A stretch of 64,000 nucleotides of DNA from Acidimicrobiaceae bacterium. GTDB taxonomy: Bacteria; Actinomycetota; Acidimicrobiia; Acidimicrobiales; RAAP-2. The notes beneath the pieces were generated by a model. The model did not search any database, was not told where the DNA came from, and worked only from the letters and a program-made list of their open reading frames with translations. Of the stretch, positions 1 to 8,229 are shown one piece after another; the stretch's first letter is position 1; every line of letters begins with the position of its first letter. A program made the position numbers and the translations under genes. Where the stretch lies: assembly GCA_003162475.1 (NCBI GenBank), contig PMOI01000016.1, positions 205,629-269,628 of the forward strand, given 5' to 3'.

Positions 1-47
1 TCCCCTTTTTCATTGACGTCGCACACTAGACAAACTCCGATGAATGG

Positions 48-53
48 TAACGT
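48..53 (+). promoter_or_regulatory. Leaderless -10 box (TAACGT) for the first permease
   Basis: TAACGT matches TANNNT and ends 6 bases before the GTG at 60, so transcription should begin at or next to the start codon. No Shine-Dalgarno sequence is visible. It implies that the permease pair starts its own transcript inside the window. No convincing -35 box is seen. Confidence 0.5.
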
Positions 54-59
54 AATTTC

Positions 60-1028
60 GTGTTTTCGTACATTCTGAGGCGACTCGTACAGTCGTTCGT
101 CGTCTTGTTAATCGTCATCGTCATGACGTTTTCCCTCCCCTACTTTCAGCCTCACGGCATCCTCGCGCCGGCGTTCGCCGTGCTCGGAGCTCGCAGCACT
201 CCCTTGAACGTTCACGTCTGGGCGGTGCAACACGGACTCACGCAGTCCTACTTCGTTCGTCTCTACAAGTACATCGACCAACTGCTCTTGCACTTCAACC
301 TCGGTCACTCCTACAAGCAGAGTCTGTCCGTGCGCTCGATCATTGCCCTCTACGTGCCACGTACCATCTGGCTCGCCCTCAGTTCGCTCATCTTCACCGT
401 CATTATCGCCATACCGCTCGGCATCTTTCAGGCCTCTCGACGTAACACCGTCGTGGACTACGCCGCCACCGGCACGGCCTTCCTGCTCTACGCCATGCCC
501 GCGTTCTTGCTCTGCATGTTGGCTATCGACGCGTTCGGGTTTCACTGGCCCCGTTTCCCGATTTCGCCCCCGAGCGGGGTCGCACCGTGGGCGATCTTCA
601 CCGATCCCAAGGCCTTCATCTTGCCGGTCGGGTGCCTGACACTTCTGTCGGTGGCGGGACTGAGCCGATTCATGCGCGGAACCGTCCTTGAGGTCATGGT
701 CCAGGACTACGTCCGCACGGCGCGAGCCAAGGGCTGCGGCTCCCGACGGGTCCTCTGGCGTCACGCGTTTCGAAACGCGTTGGGTCCCATCGTCACGATC
801 CTCGGTCTATCGATTCCGGCGCTCTTTGGCGGCGCCCTCATCGTCGAGGACGTCTTCAATTACGCCGGACTTGGCGTACAGACGATAAACGCCGCCATCA
901 CCTTCGACGTACCGACCGTGCTCGGTATCACGGTACTGGTGTCAATCTTCACGCTGCTCGGCAACCTGATGGCGGACGTTGCGCTCGGGCTGATCGATCC
1001 ACGAATCCGCATCGAAGGCGCCCGATGA
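60..1028 (+). CDS. ABC transporter permease, dipeptide/oligopeptide type (DppB/OppB-like)
   Basis: This 322-residue protein is an integral membrane permease of the peptide/nickel ABC importer family. It opens with the family's typical N-terminal FSYILRRL followed by a membrane segment. A large outer loop and further membrane helices follow, and the cytoplasmic EAA loop (ARAKGCGSRRVLWRHAFRNA, about residues 220-240) docks on the ATPase. The GTG start is preceded by a -10 box 6 bases away. Its stop overlaps the ATG of the next permease by 4 bases (ATGA), so the two are translationally coupled. The substrate-binding protein is not in the window and is probably upstream. Substrate cannot be told from sequence; peptides are the family default. 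Confidence 0.88.
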   Translation: MFSYILRRLVQSFVVLLIVIVMTFSLPYFQPHGILAPAFAVLGARSTPLNVHVWAVQHGLTQSYFVRLYKYIDQLLLHFNLGHSYKQSLSVRSIIALYVPRTIWLALSSLIFTVIIAIPLGIFQASRRNTVVDYAATGTAFLLYAMPAFLLCMLAIDAFGFHWPRFPISPPSGVAPWAIFTDPKAFILPVGCLTLLSVAGLSRFMRGTVLEVMVQDYVRTARAKGCGSRRVLWRHAFRNALGPIVTILGLSIPALFGGALIVEDVFNYAGLGVQTINAAITFDVPTVLGITVLVSIFTLLGNLMADVALGLIDPRIRIEGAR

Positions 1029-1930
1029 CGTCCACCACGGCCGAAGTCGCGGCGCTGTCCGACGACGACCTTCCGGTACCGATGTGGCGTCAGCGCCTCA
1101 AGATCTTCATGGGAAACAAATTGGCGATCGCTTCGTGCGTGTACGTCATCTTCATCACGCTGGCCTGCTTCCTCGTACCGCATCTGCACCCCACGAATCA
1201 GACCAATCAGGCCATCGCGTTCTCCACACCGCAGAGTCAACCGCCCTCCGGCGCGCACTGGCTCGGCACCGACAGCAGTGGCTTTGACGTCCTCGGTCGA
1301 ATCTTCTTCGGTGGTGAATATTCGTTGACCCTCGGTTTCCTCGCCGGATTCATCACCATCGTGGTGGGCACGTTGTACGGAATGATCTCCGGCTTTCTTG
1401 GTGGCGTCGTCGACACCGCCATGATGCGCTTGATCGACGCCTTCCTCTCGATTCCCTATCTCTTCTTGTTGATCAGCCTGATCACGGTCTTCGGTCGGTC
1501 GACCGTCTTTCTCATCGGCATTATTGGTCTTACGGGTTGGTGGGGCAACGCGCGCATCATTCGTGGCGACGCACTTCTGATTCGAAACCTGGACTACGCC
1601 AACGCCTCAACGTCTATGGGGGCGAACAAGTGGCACGTGATTCGCCGACACGTCTTCCCGAACTCGATTAGCAACATCGTGACTGTGGCGACCTTCTCCG
1701 TAGCGGACGCCATCTTATTTCTCTCAGCCCTGGGATTCCTCGGTCTGGGGATCCAGTCCCCCGAGACAGACTGGGGAACGATGTTGCAGTCTGGGACGGA
1801 ACAGATACAAAACGGCTTCTGGTGGGAAGTGTTTCCCGTCGCCGTCGTCTTCATCCTTGTGGTGGTGGCAATCAACTACATTGGGGACGCGTTGCGCGAC
1901 GCGTTCGAGGTCCGACTCATCGAGCGGTAG
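1025..1930 (+). CDS. ABC transporter permease, dipeptide/oligopeptide type (DppC/OppC-like)
   Basis: This second permease, 301 residues, is the DppC/OppC-like partner of the preceding gene. An N-terminal cytoplasmic stretch is followed by a first membrane helix (about residues 36-58). A periplasmic part carries the family's HWLGTDSSGFDVLGRI-type motif (about residues 78-93). Further helices and the EAA loop (ANASTSMGANKWHVIRRHVF) follow. The start overlaps the previous stop by 4 bases. The gene ends at a perfect inverted repeat, facing the convergent ATPase gene, so the ATP-binding subunits are not on this transcript. Family assignment is firm; substrate is unknown. Confidence 0.88.
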   Translation: MTSTTAEVAALSDDDLPVPMWRQRLKIFMGNKLAIASCVYVIFITLACFLVPHLHPTNQTNQAIAFSTPQSQPPSGAHWLGTDSSGFDVLGRIFFGGEYSLTLGFLAGFITIVVGTLYGMISGFLGGVVDTAMMRLIDAFLSIPYLFLLISLITVFGRSTVFLIGIIGLTGWWGNARIIRGDALLIRNLDYANASTSMGANKWHVIRRHVFPNSISNIVTVATFSVADAILFLSALGFLGLGIQSPETDWGTMLQSGTEQIQNGFWWEVFPVAVVFILVVVAINYIGDALRDAFEVRLIER

Positions 1931-1955
1931 TGTCGCTCGACATCGGAGCGACACT
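1929..1955. terminator. Hairpin between convergent transporter genes
   Basis: AGTGTCGCT (1929-1937) and AGCGACACT (1947-1955) form a perfect 9-bp stem with a 9-base loop, starting at the permease stop codon. There is no T-tract on either side. It probably helps end transcription from both directions. Confidence 0.55.
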
Positions 1956-2011
1956 ACGTGAGGGACGCTTTGGTCAGCTTGTGGAACATCGAATCCGTGC
2001 CGCTGCGATCC

Positions 2012-4033
2012 TCAGGCTCGATTCGAGACCGTCACCGGTGTACGCAGGGGATAGTGGCACGCTGCTTGGTGGCGATCATCGTACGAAACCATGGGCGGTT
2101 CCACGTTCGCGCACACTTCTTGGGCTCGTGGACAGCGAGTACGAAAACGGCATCCGGACGGCGGATTGACCGCCGAAGGTAGTTCGCCGCGCACTTGGAT
2201 GCCCCGCTTTGTCTTCGCCTCAGCGGGATTGGGAATCGGCACGGCGTCGAGGAGTCCCTGCGTGTAAGGGTGCACGGGCCGACGAAAGACGGACTCCGCG
2301 TCGCCAATCTCCACGATCTTGCCCAGGTACATGACGGCGATGGAGTCGGCCATGTAGTAAACGACAGCCAGGTCGTGGCTGACGAACACGTAGGAGAGAG
2401 TGTGCTCTTTCTGCAAGCTCTTCATCAAGTTGAGGATCTGCGCTTGCACAGAGACGTCCAGAGCCGATACCGGTTCGTCGGCGACGATCAGTCGTGGATG
2501 GAGCGCGAGGGCTCGCGCCAGGCCAATGCGTTGGCGTTGACCACCGGAGAATTCGTGAGGGTAGCGATCGGCCGCTCGCTGGTCGAGACCGACGACGTCA
2601 AGTAGTTCGTACACTCGTCGCTGGCGCTCGACCTTGGATCCCTGACGTTGGACCAGCAGAGGCTCGCCGATAATGTCGTATACCTTCATTCGCGGATTCA
2701 ACGAGGAGTACGGGTCCTGGAACATCATCTGGCGCTGTCGGTGGTCGGCACGCGAGATCTTTTGGCCCTGTTCCGTCACTAGTTTGTCGTCAAAGTAGAT
2801 CTGACCTGACGTCAGGGTCTCGATACCGACCAACATCCGTCCGATCGTCGTCTTGCCACAACCCGACTCGCCCACGAGGCCGAAGGTCTCGCCTTCGGAG
2901 ATCGTGAAACTCACGTTGGAGACGGCATGAATCGCTCCGACTTTGTGTCGGACCAATCCGGCCTTGATTGGAAACTCCTTGACCAAATCGTTCACGCGAA
3001 TGATCTCTTTGGCGGACCGCTTCGACGCAACGTAGCCCGCATCACTTCGAATTACGATGGGCTCGGGTCCGTTCACGGGGAAGAAGCAGGCGTACGAGTG
3101 GTCGCCCTCAACCGTCAGTGGTGGGTCTTCCACTCGGCATCGTGCTTGCGCGTGGGCGCATCGCGGCGCGAAGGGGCACCCGACGACAATCTTCGTAAGA
3201 TCCGGCGGCATTCCAGCGATCGAAGCTAGTTCGTGCTTCGTCGTGTTCTCCAAGTTCGGCATCGAAGCCAAGAGGGCCTGGGCGTAAGGATGGCGCATCG
3301 TGGCGAAGAGCTCTTTCGTCGACGCCTCCTCCGCCTTCTCCCCGCCGTACATAACAACGACGCGATCGGTACGTCCCGCGATGACGCCCATATCGTGCGT
3401 GATCAACAACAGACCCATGTTGAGCTCGGATCGAAGTCGATCAATGATGTCGAGAATCTGCGCCTGAATAGTGACGTCGAGCGCTGTCGTGGGCTCGTCG
3501 GCGATCAGGAGTTTGGGCTCGCAGACCAGACCCATGGCGATGATGACCCTTTGGCGAAGTCCCCCGGAGAGTTCGAACGGATACTGGTTCAAGCGCTCGG
3601 CCGGCCGAGGCATCTCAACCATGTCCAAGACTTCGAGGGCGCGCTTGCGCGCTTCGGCGTCGCTGGCGCCGTTGTGAATTCGAAGACCCTCGCCGATCTG
3701 ACGTCCGATCTTGGTGGTCGGATTGAGCGAACTCATGGGGTCTTGGGGAATCAGCGCCATGGCCTTGCCGCGATAGTGCTGCATCTCCTTTTCGGGCAGT
3801 GTCGCAAGGTCCACACCGTCGAGCACCACGTTGCCCCCGACGATCTTGCCGTTGCCGGGTAGCAGCCGCATGATCGCTAGACCCGTCGTGGTCTTGCCGC
3901 AACCGGACTCGCCCACCAATCCCACACTCTCACCAGGACCTATCGTGAGAGAGAAATCGTTGACCGCGGTTGCGAATGTTTTTCTTGTGGCGAACTGTAC
4001 TTTCAAATTATTGACTGAGAGCAGCGAAGTCAT
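2012..4033 (-). CDS. Fused two-domain ABC ATPase, peptide transporter (DppD-DppF type)
   Basis: The 673-residue protein joins two complete ABC ATPases that are usually separate OppD/DppD and OppF/DppF subunits. Domain 1 has Walker A GESGCGKT (41-48), signature LSGGLRQRV and a LLIADEP Walker B. It ends with the Cys-containing C-terminal motif CPFAPRC of this subfamily. Domain 2 repeats the set ([24 protein letters not shown]) and ends with [14 protein letters not shown]. One polypeptide could therefore form the whole nucleotide-binding dimer for the two permeases that converge on it. The ATG has a TAGGAT -10 box only 9 bases upstream. Fused forms are known in this family, so this is uncommon rather than unique. 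Confidence 0.9.
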   Translation of the reverse strand: MTSLLSVNNLKVQFATRKTFATAVNDFSLTIGPGESVGLVGESGCGKTTTGLAIMRLLPGNGKIVGGNVVLDGVDLATLPEKEMQHYRGKAMALIPQDPMSSLNPTTKIGRQIGEGLRIHNGASDAEARKRALEVLDMVEMPRPAERLNQYPFELSGGLRQRVIIAMGLVCEPKLLIADEPTTALDVTIQAQILDIIDRLRSELNMGLLLITHDMGVIAGRTDRVVVMYGGEKAEEASTKELFATMRHPYAQALLASMPNLENTTKHELASIAGMPPDLTKIVVGCPFAPRCAHAQARCRVEDPPLTVEGDHSYACFFPVNGPEPIVIRSDAGYVASKRSAKEIIRVNDLVKEFPIKAGLVRHKVGAIHAVSNVSFTISEGETFGLVGESGCGKTTIGRMLVGIETLTSGQIYFDDKLVTEQGQKISRADHRQRQMMFQDPYSSLNPRMKVYDIIGEPLLVQRQGSKVERQRRVYELLDVVGLDQRAADRYPHEFSGGQRQRIGLARALALHPRLIVADEPVSALDVSVQAQILNLMKSLQKEHTLSYVFVSHDLAVVYYMADSIAVMYLGKIVEIGDAESVFRRPVHPYTQGLLDAVPIPNPAEAKTKRGIQVRGELPSAVNPPSGCRFRTRCPRAQEVCANVEPPMVSYDDRHQAACHYPLRTPVTVSNRA

Positions 4034-4042
4034 AACTGACCA

Positions 4043-4048
4043 ATCCTA
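4043..4048 (-). promoter_or_regulatory. -10 box (TAGGAT) for the fused ATPase
   Basis: On the minus strand TAGGAT lies 9 bases before the ATG at 4033, which predicts a leader of only two or three bases. No Shine-Dalgarno sequence is visible. Confidence 0.45.
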
Positions 4049-4106
4049 GTCTTTTCAAGAGAATTATCTGGGCTGTCGACGCGCCGCTCGAATGCGTAAA
4101 CCCTGC

Positions 4107-4781
4107 TCAGGCTTCACGTCGATGGGGAAGATTCCAGGTCGTGCGGTGATGGGACGATGGTCCCCGGCGACGAAGCGCTTCTAGGTGTTCGGGGGCCCCG
4201 TAGCCCTTGTTCTGGGCCCACTGGTACTCGCGATACTCCTGGTGCAATGAGACCATAAGCGCGTCTCGGTGCACTTTGGCTAGCACCGCCGCAGCGGCGA
4301 TCGTGGCGCATCGCTGGTCACCCTTGACGATGGTCGTCGCGGGAAGCGAGTGATACTGCAGGGGCGGCGGCGCGCTCGCGCCAAAACGCACGTTCAATGG
4401 ACCCCGGAGAAGATTGAACGAACCGTCAATCAGCGCATGCGTTGGTGACGACGTGAGGCCGTCGAGCGCACGCGTCGCCGCCACCGCCAACGCGAGTCGT
4501 AGTCCCCACTCATCGATCTCTTGCGCACTCACCGAACCAAGCGACCACTCAAACGCCCAACGCGTGAGCGGGTCAACCAGGGATGCGCGCTTCGCGGGTG
4601 TCAAGAGCTTCGAGTCGTTGAGACCCTCAGGGGGCGCGAGCTCCTCGCGCATCACGACCGCACCCACGGTCATGGGGCCGGCGAGCGCCCCGCGTCCGAC
4701 CTCGTCGATACCGACGACGACTTCGCCACGATCGAGCAACACACGTTCGAATTCGAGGAGATCGCGCGCCGGTGCCTTCAT
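4107..4781 (-). CDS. rnhB: Ribonuclease HII
   Basis: RNase HII cleaves the RNA strand of RNA-DNA hybrids and removes misincorporated ribonucleotides. The N-terminal GIDEVGRGALAGP motif carries the first catalytic Asp and Glu, and later acidic positions (for example in HALIDGSFN) complete the site. I place the start at the ATG at 4781 (224 residues) because a TACCCT -10 box sits 7 bases upstream. An upstream in-frame ATG at 4817 would leave only 8 bases to the divergent cofC start and would cover this promoter. Transcribed divergently from cofC. Confidence 0.9.
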   Translation of the reverse strand: MKAPARDLLEFERVLLDRGEVVVGIDEVGRGALAGPMTVGAVVMREELAPPEGLNDSKLLTPAKRASLVDPLTRWAFEWSLGSVSAQEIDEWGLRLALAVAATRALDGLTSSPTHALIDGSFNLLRGPLNVRFGASAPPPLQYHSLPATTIVKGDQRCATIAAAAVLAKVHRDALMVSLHQEYREYQWAQNKGYGAPEHLEALRRRGPSSHHRTTWNLPHRREA

Positions 4782-4788
4782 CCACTTA

Positions 4789-4794
4789 AGGGTA
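4789..4794 (-). promoter_or_regulatory. Leaderless -10 box (TACCCT) for rnhB
   Basis: TACCCT on the minus strand ends 7 bases before the chosen rnhB ATG. It is back-to-back with the cofC -10 box, with 17 bases between them, so the two promoters share their upstream region. Confidence 0.45.
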
Positions 4795-4811
4795 CCGAGG
4801 TAGGGGCCACG

Positions 4812-4817
4812 TAACAT
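4812..4817 (+). promoter_or_regulatory. Leaderless -10 box (TAACAT) for cofC
   Basis: TAACAT ends 8 bases before the cofC ATG at 4826. No Shine-Dalgarno sequence is seen in the short gap. Confidence 0.45.
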
Positions 4818-4825
4818 TCATCTCT

Positions 4826-5371
4826 ATGACCGAGGCCATCGTCGTTCCCCTCAAACGCTTTGATCGCGCGAAGGAACGACTGCGTCGCGACGCCGATCTC
4901 GACGTGGCAACGATCGCCGAAGATCTCGCTCGTGGTGTCCTTTCGTGTTCTCAGCCTCGAACGGTCATCGTCGTGAGTGAGGACGCCGACGTCACGCACT
5001 TCGCTGCGACGCATGGTGCCGAGGTGTGGTCGTCCACGGCGTCAGATCTGAATGACGCCGTACAAGGCGCGTACGAGGGACTGAGGGAGCGATTCGATCG
5101 ACTCATCATTGTCCACGGCGACCTTCGCTACCCGGAGGGACTCGGCAGCTTCGATCCGTTGCCCGGTATCACGTTCTTCGCCGATCACCACGGCGAGGGA
5201 ACGAACGTGATGGTCATTCCTACCGGACTGGACTTTCACTTCGCGTACGGCACGAACTCGCTACGTCGCCACGTCGACGAAGCCGAGCGGCTCAATTCCA
5301 ACTACCACGTCATCACGACGAGCCCGTGGCGATTCGACGTCGACGAGCCGAGTGATCTGCACGACGCCTAG
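4826..5371 (+). CDS. cofC: 2-phospho-L-lactate (phosphoenolpyruvate) guanylyltransferase, coenzyme F420 synthesis
   Basis: CofC/FbiD activates phospholactate or phosphoenolpyruvate with GTP, making the precursor that CofD/FbiA joins to Fo in F420 biosynthesis. The 181-residue length fits. The nucleotide-binding N-terminus contains VPLKRFDRAKERL, the acidic metal-binding position appears as HGDLRYP (about residues 96-102), and GEGTNVMV follows (about 126-133). F420 is typical of actinobacteria. No other F420 genes are in the window, so it stands alone. It is followed by a strong hairpin terminator. Confidence 0.85.
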   Translation: MTEAIVVPLKRFDRAKERLRRDADLDVATIAEDLARGVLSCSQPRTVIVVSEDADVTHFAATHGAEVWSSTASDLNDAVQGAYEGLRERFDRLIIVHGDLRYPEGLGSFDPLPGITFFADHHGEGTNVMVIPTGLDFHFAYGTNSLRRHVDEAERLNSNYHVITTSPWRFDVDEPSDLHDA

Positions 5372-5377
5372 ACAGCA

Positions 5378-5405
5378 CTCGAGGGGGCCTTGCGGCCCCC
5401 TCGAG
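5378..5405. terminator. Strong 12-bp hairpin after cofC
   Basis: CTCGAGGGGGCC (5378-5389) and GGCCCCCTCGAG (5394-5405) pair perfectly around the loop TTGC. It lies between the convergent cofC and the small basic-protein gene and can serve both. There is no T-tract. Confidence 0.75.
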
Positions 5406-5409
5406 AACA

Positions 5410-5427
5410 GATTCTCCGGAGAGAATC
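5410..5427. terminator. Second hairpin, 7-bp stem
   Basis: GATTCTC (5410-5416) and GAGAATC (5421-5427) pair around CGGA. It lies two bases past the stop of the minus-strand basic-protein gene, so together with the 12-bp hairpin it makes a tandem bidirectional terminator. Confidence 0.6.
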
Positions 5428-5429
5428 GA

Positions 5430-5576
5430 CTACTTCTTCGCAGCCCTCTTGGCTGGAGCACGCTTCTTCGCAGCCTTCTTGGCAGCAGGACGCTTCTTAG
5501 CGGCCTTCTTCGCTGCAGGACGCTTCTTTGCTGGAGCCTTTTTGGCTGCAGCCTTCTTCTTCGCGGCTGGTGCCAC
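5430..5576 (-). CDS. 48-residue Lys/Ala/Pro/Arg-rich basic protein (histone H1-like / HU-tail-like)
   Basis: A complete small gene: GTG start at 5576, with AAGGAGGG (5580-5587) as Shine-Dalgarno 3-4 bases away, and a TAG stop at 5430. The product is almost entirely Lys, Ala, Arg and Pro. It is built on a 10-residue repeat, KKRPAAKKAA (residues 17-26 and 27-36) and then KKRAPAKRAA (37-46). It resembles the C-terminal tails of actinobacterial HU (HupB) or histone H1-like proteins, but no globular DNA-binding domain precedes it. A role in binding DNA or other polyanions is inferred from composition only. Alternative: a relic tail of a larger gene, although the strong ribosome site argues for a real stand-alone protein. 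Confidence 0.7.
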   Translation of the reverse strand: MAPAAKKKAAAKKAPAKKRPAAKKAAKKRPAAKKAAKKRAPAKRAAKK

Positions 5577-5871
5577 ATTCCCTCCTTGGGACTCAACGTT
5601 GATTCAAATTGGGACCTCGAGGCACCGTATTGGTGTACTCACTTCAGGCACCGCATTGATATCTCATGAACTCGGCCATGGACCACCCAACCTCACGGCT
5701 GTGCGGCGACTGATCGCAGTGCACGGCCCTACGCGAAAGAGCGTTCTTCGAAACGTTGCAAGCAACGAAGTGAACAACGTGAACCTCCTCCGCAGAAGGA
5801 CATCTATAAGTCCAGTTGTTATTCACACCAATGTCAAGTATTTCGAGATTTATTTCGACCGATGGTGTGAC
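5577..5871. other. Intergenic region before the coupling-protein gene, comparatively AT-rich
   Basis: About 300 bases without a confident gene. It holds the Shine-Dalgarno and presumably the promoter of the small basic protein on the minus strand. It also holds a palindrome CGTTGC-AA-GCAACG (5754-5767). The coupling-protein frame is open through it, but the translation looks non-coding. An origin of transfer would plausibly lie near here, but I see no proven nic site. Confidence 0.4.
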
Positions 5872-7170
5872 GTGCTTTCTGACGACGGTGTGTACTTAGG
5901 ACGAGGTGTGAACGGTGACGCGATGAGTGGACGCGAACGTGCGACACTCGTGTTAGGACCAACACGAAGTGGAAAGACATCGTCAATCATTGTTCCAAAT
6001 CTCCTGATGACATCCGATGCGTGCGTCGTAACGTCGACGAAGAGTGACGTCGTCTCTCTCATGGCGCGTACACGTCGCAACGGTGCAACACTTCTCTTCG
6101 ATCCCTCGGGAACGGTCGTTACTCCACCTGGAGTGCATCGTGTTGGTTATTCACCTCTAAGACAATCCTTAACTTGGGACGGCGCTGTTTTGGCTTCTCG
6201 GAGCTTGCTCGACGTCGCGCGACGTGGTCGAGGCGATCGCGGCGACGACCACTGGAGTGAACGATCGGGTGCGTTAGTGGCGCCGCTCATGCACGCGAGC
6301 GCGCTTCGAAGTGAATCTCTCGGTCAACTCGCCTCTCGCGTCGACGAGCGACGTTGTGACGATCTCCTGCACGAACTCAGTGATCGTCACGGCGACGCTC
6401 ACCCCGCCGTGACGTTGCTGCGCGGCGTCCTCGCTACCGAAGAGCGTGAACGATCGAGTATCTGGTCCACCACCGCCGGTCTCTTCGCGGGCGTGCGAAC
6501 CGAAGCAGCGCGCGCCTCGGCCCGCGAGGCACCCCTCGACGTGGACGAGTTCCTGCGCGGCCCTCACCAACTTCACGTCGTGGCGCCAAGTCGCCACCAA
6601 GCCGTCTCGATCCCACTCGTGGTTGGCCTCGTGGAGGAACTCGTGCACGCGACCTACGACCGACACGTCGACGGGGCTCGGCTACTCCTCGCCCTCGACG
6701 AACTCGCGAACGTGGCCCCCCTTCCTCGTCTCGCGAGCATCGTGTCCGAAGGCGGCGGTCAGGGAGTCCTCACGCTCGCCTGCCTGCAAGACCTCAGCCA
6801 AGCGCGAAGTCGATGGGGAGCTTCGGCGGAGGGATTCCTCTCGCTCTTTCCAACGACCCTGGTCCTGCCCGGGATCGCCGACCGCGCCACGCTCGATTTG
6901 CTCCGGAACCTGGCCGGACGCGAATTGACGTCCTCGCCCAGTGTGCAGCGCGACCGCCGGGGTCGAGCGCTCAGTCATTCGATGAGCTGGGTCGAACGTG
7001 ATCGCGTCACGATGAGTGAACTCGCCCAGGGACGAGAGGGTCGTGCCTTGGGACTTGACGCGCGCAACCGTCTCCAGTGGATCGAGCTCACGCCCGCGTA
7101 TCGAAGCACGCGCTTCACTCCCTACCTCGAACGCCCCTCGCGCGAGCGAACGACCTCTCGAGAACGTTGA
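5872..7170 (+). CDS. TraG/VirD4-like coupling ATPase (TraM-recognition type), soluble form
   Basis: This is a P-loop ATPase of the type IV coupling-protein family, which delivers DNA and relaxase to a conjugation channel. From the GTG at 5872 it has 432 residues. Walker A is GPTRSGKT (29-36), followed by SSIIVPNLL. Walker B is LLLALDEL (D276, E277), followed by the TraM-recognition-like stretch APLPRLASIVSEGGGQGVL. The C-terminal part carries LPGIADRATLDLLRNLAGR. No N-terminal membrane helices are visible, unlike VirD4 or TraG, so it looks soluble. The start is uncertain: the frame stays open upstream to 5449, and a GTG at 5890 is another option. The 3' end overlaps the convergent relaxase gene by 49 bases. 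No secretion-channel genes are nearby. Confidence 0.75.
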   Translation: MLSDDGVYLGRGVNGDAMSGRERATLVLGPTRSGKTSSIIVPNLLMTSDACVVTSTKSDVVSLMARTRRNGATLLFDPSGTVVTPPGVHRVGYSPLRQSLTWDGAVLASRSLLDVARRGRGDRGDDHWSERSGALVAPLMHASALRSESLGQLASRVDERRCDDLLHELSDRHGDAHPAVTLLRGVLATEERERSSIWSTTAGLFAGVRTEAARASAREAPLDVDEFLRGPHQLHVVAPSRHQAVSIPLVVGLVEELVHATYDRHVDGARLLLALDELANVAPLPRLASIVSEGGGQGVLTLACLQDLSQARSRWGASAEGFLSLFPTTLVLPGIADRATLDLLRNLAGRELTSSPSVQRDRRGRALSHSMSWVERDRVTMSELAQGREGRALGLDARNRLQWIELTPAYRSTRFTPYLERPSRERTTSRER

Positions 7171-8198
7171 CGCCAGTCGTCGAACTGACTCCTCTCGAGC
7201 GGCCGAGGTCCCAGCGCGCGAACGGGACCGATCATGCGCGCCTCGTGCACGGCGATGGTTGGTTCGTGCACACCCTGTCGACCTCGAAGAGTCGGGTAGA
7301 GATCGTCGACCGCTTTCGTCAGGTGCACCGGGTCTTGTCCGTAACTCGCCGCGTCGGCCCAGGCTGCGAGGAGGTGACGGCGCGCGACGTCGTGACGACC
7401 CTCGAAAGCGCCCGCGAATCGATGCTCGTCGAGGACGCGGCGGCCATCGTTCGGCGCCCGCACCACGCCGAGTGACTCGTAACGCTCACGGTCACGGTCC
7501 CACGACGCGAGCGTCATCTCTCGACTCCACGAGAGTTTTTCTCCACGCTCACGGTGATGGCCACTCCAAAGTGCGCGGAACCCTTCGTCGAGACCGACCA
7601 CGCGTTCGACGCCTTCGAACGATCGCCACGCCTTCCACGGTGTGCGCTCGGCCAGTTCGTAGCGCAGTGACGCACGATAGAGTGCGTCCGCGGTGGCCGC
7701 GTGCGCGTAGAGCGCGCGCGAATCGAGCACGTTGGCCCGTCCCTCGGGTCTTGCACCCACGAGCACGTGGTCGTGCAGGTGCGGTTCACCGTGTCGGTTC
7801 AGTCCGTGCGTGAAGCTCACGACGCGCTGCCACGTGGCGGCCTCGTCACGATCGACGCCACCACGACGCTCGCGTACGACGAGCGCGCGATCTTCTAGGT
7901 ACGCCATCGACGCTCGCACTGAGGCACGATGCGCGGCGACGACTCCGCTCGCGTGCTCGGGATCGACGGCGAGCAAAATGGAAATCGGTCGCGGCGCGGC
8001 GATGACGACGTCGTAGCCACGAACACCCGATCGCTCGCTCGTCACGAGCACTCTGGACACGACTGACGGATCTCTCGTGTCACCATCGCCGCGCAGCCAC
8101 CAACCGGGACCTCCTCGGCGAAGTCCGTCGAGTTCGAGCGCAGGGTCGTTCGTGAAGTACGTGACGTCGCTCGAACGCCGAGGAAGTAGACGAATCAC
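7122..8198 (-). CDS. TrwC/MobF-type relaxase domain protein (no helicase)
   Basis: Relaxases nick one strand at an origin of transfer and stay bound through a Tyr. The GTG at 8198 (358 residues) is chosen because GAAAGGGG lies just upstream. Typical MobF marks are present: a candidate catalytic Tyr14, the GYDVVIAAPRPISILLAV block from residue 61, and the metal-binding His triad FTH...PHLHDH (H131, H140, H142, H144). TrwC proteins usually carry a long C-terminal helicase; here only about 200 further residues follow and I see no Walker motifs, so it is relaxase-only. It converges on and overlaps the coupling-ATPase gene, and lies 31 bases downstream of the WYL regulator on the same strand. It looks catalytically complete. 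Confidence 0.75.
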   Translation of the reverse strand: MIRLLPRRSSDVTYFTNDPALELDGLRRGGPGWWLRGDGDTRDPSVVSRVLVTSERSGVRGYDVVIAAPRPISILLAVDPEHASGVVAAHRASVRASMAYLEDRALVVRERRGGVDRDEAATWQRVVSFTHGLNRHGEPHLHDHVLVGARPEGRANVLDSRALYAHAATADALYRASLRYELAERTPWKAWRSFEGVERVVGLDEGFRALWSGHHRERGEKLSWSREMTLASWDRDRERYESLGVVRAPNDGRRVLDEHRFAGAFEGRHDVARRHLLAAWADAASYGQDPVHLTKAVDDLYPTLRGRQGVHEPTIAVHEARMIGPVRALGPRPLERSQFDDWRQRSREVVRSREGRSR

Positions 8199-8229
8199 GG
8201 ACACCCCTTTCGGTGTGCCCAACGGTCGC

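Noticed and set aside
5430..5576. The decamer-coding repeats as a CRISPR-like or satellite array
   Set aside because: The repeats are coding, contiguous and imperfect with no unique spacers.
5261..5596. 111-codon Arg/Leu-rich minus-strand frame over the basic-protein gene
   Set aside because: It is the other reading frame of the same repeats; the GTG with a proper ribosome site and the Lys/Ala frame is preferred.
5449..5871. Upstream extension of the coupling-ATPase frame
   Set aside because: It is antisense to the small basic-protein gene and terminator-side sequence, and the translation (repeats of FFAA and GRF) is a mirror of the Lys/Ala repeat.
7016..7813. 265-codon Arg/Ser/Thr-rich frame across the relaxase gene
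   Set aside because: Frameshifted shadow of the coupling-ATPase end and antisense of the relaxase; no recognisable domain.
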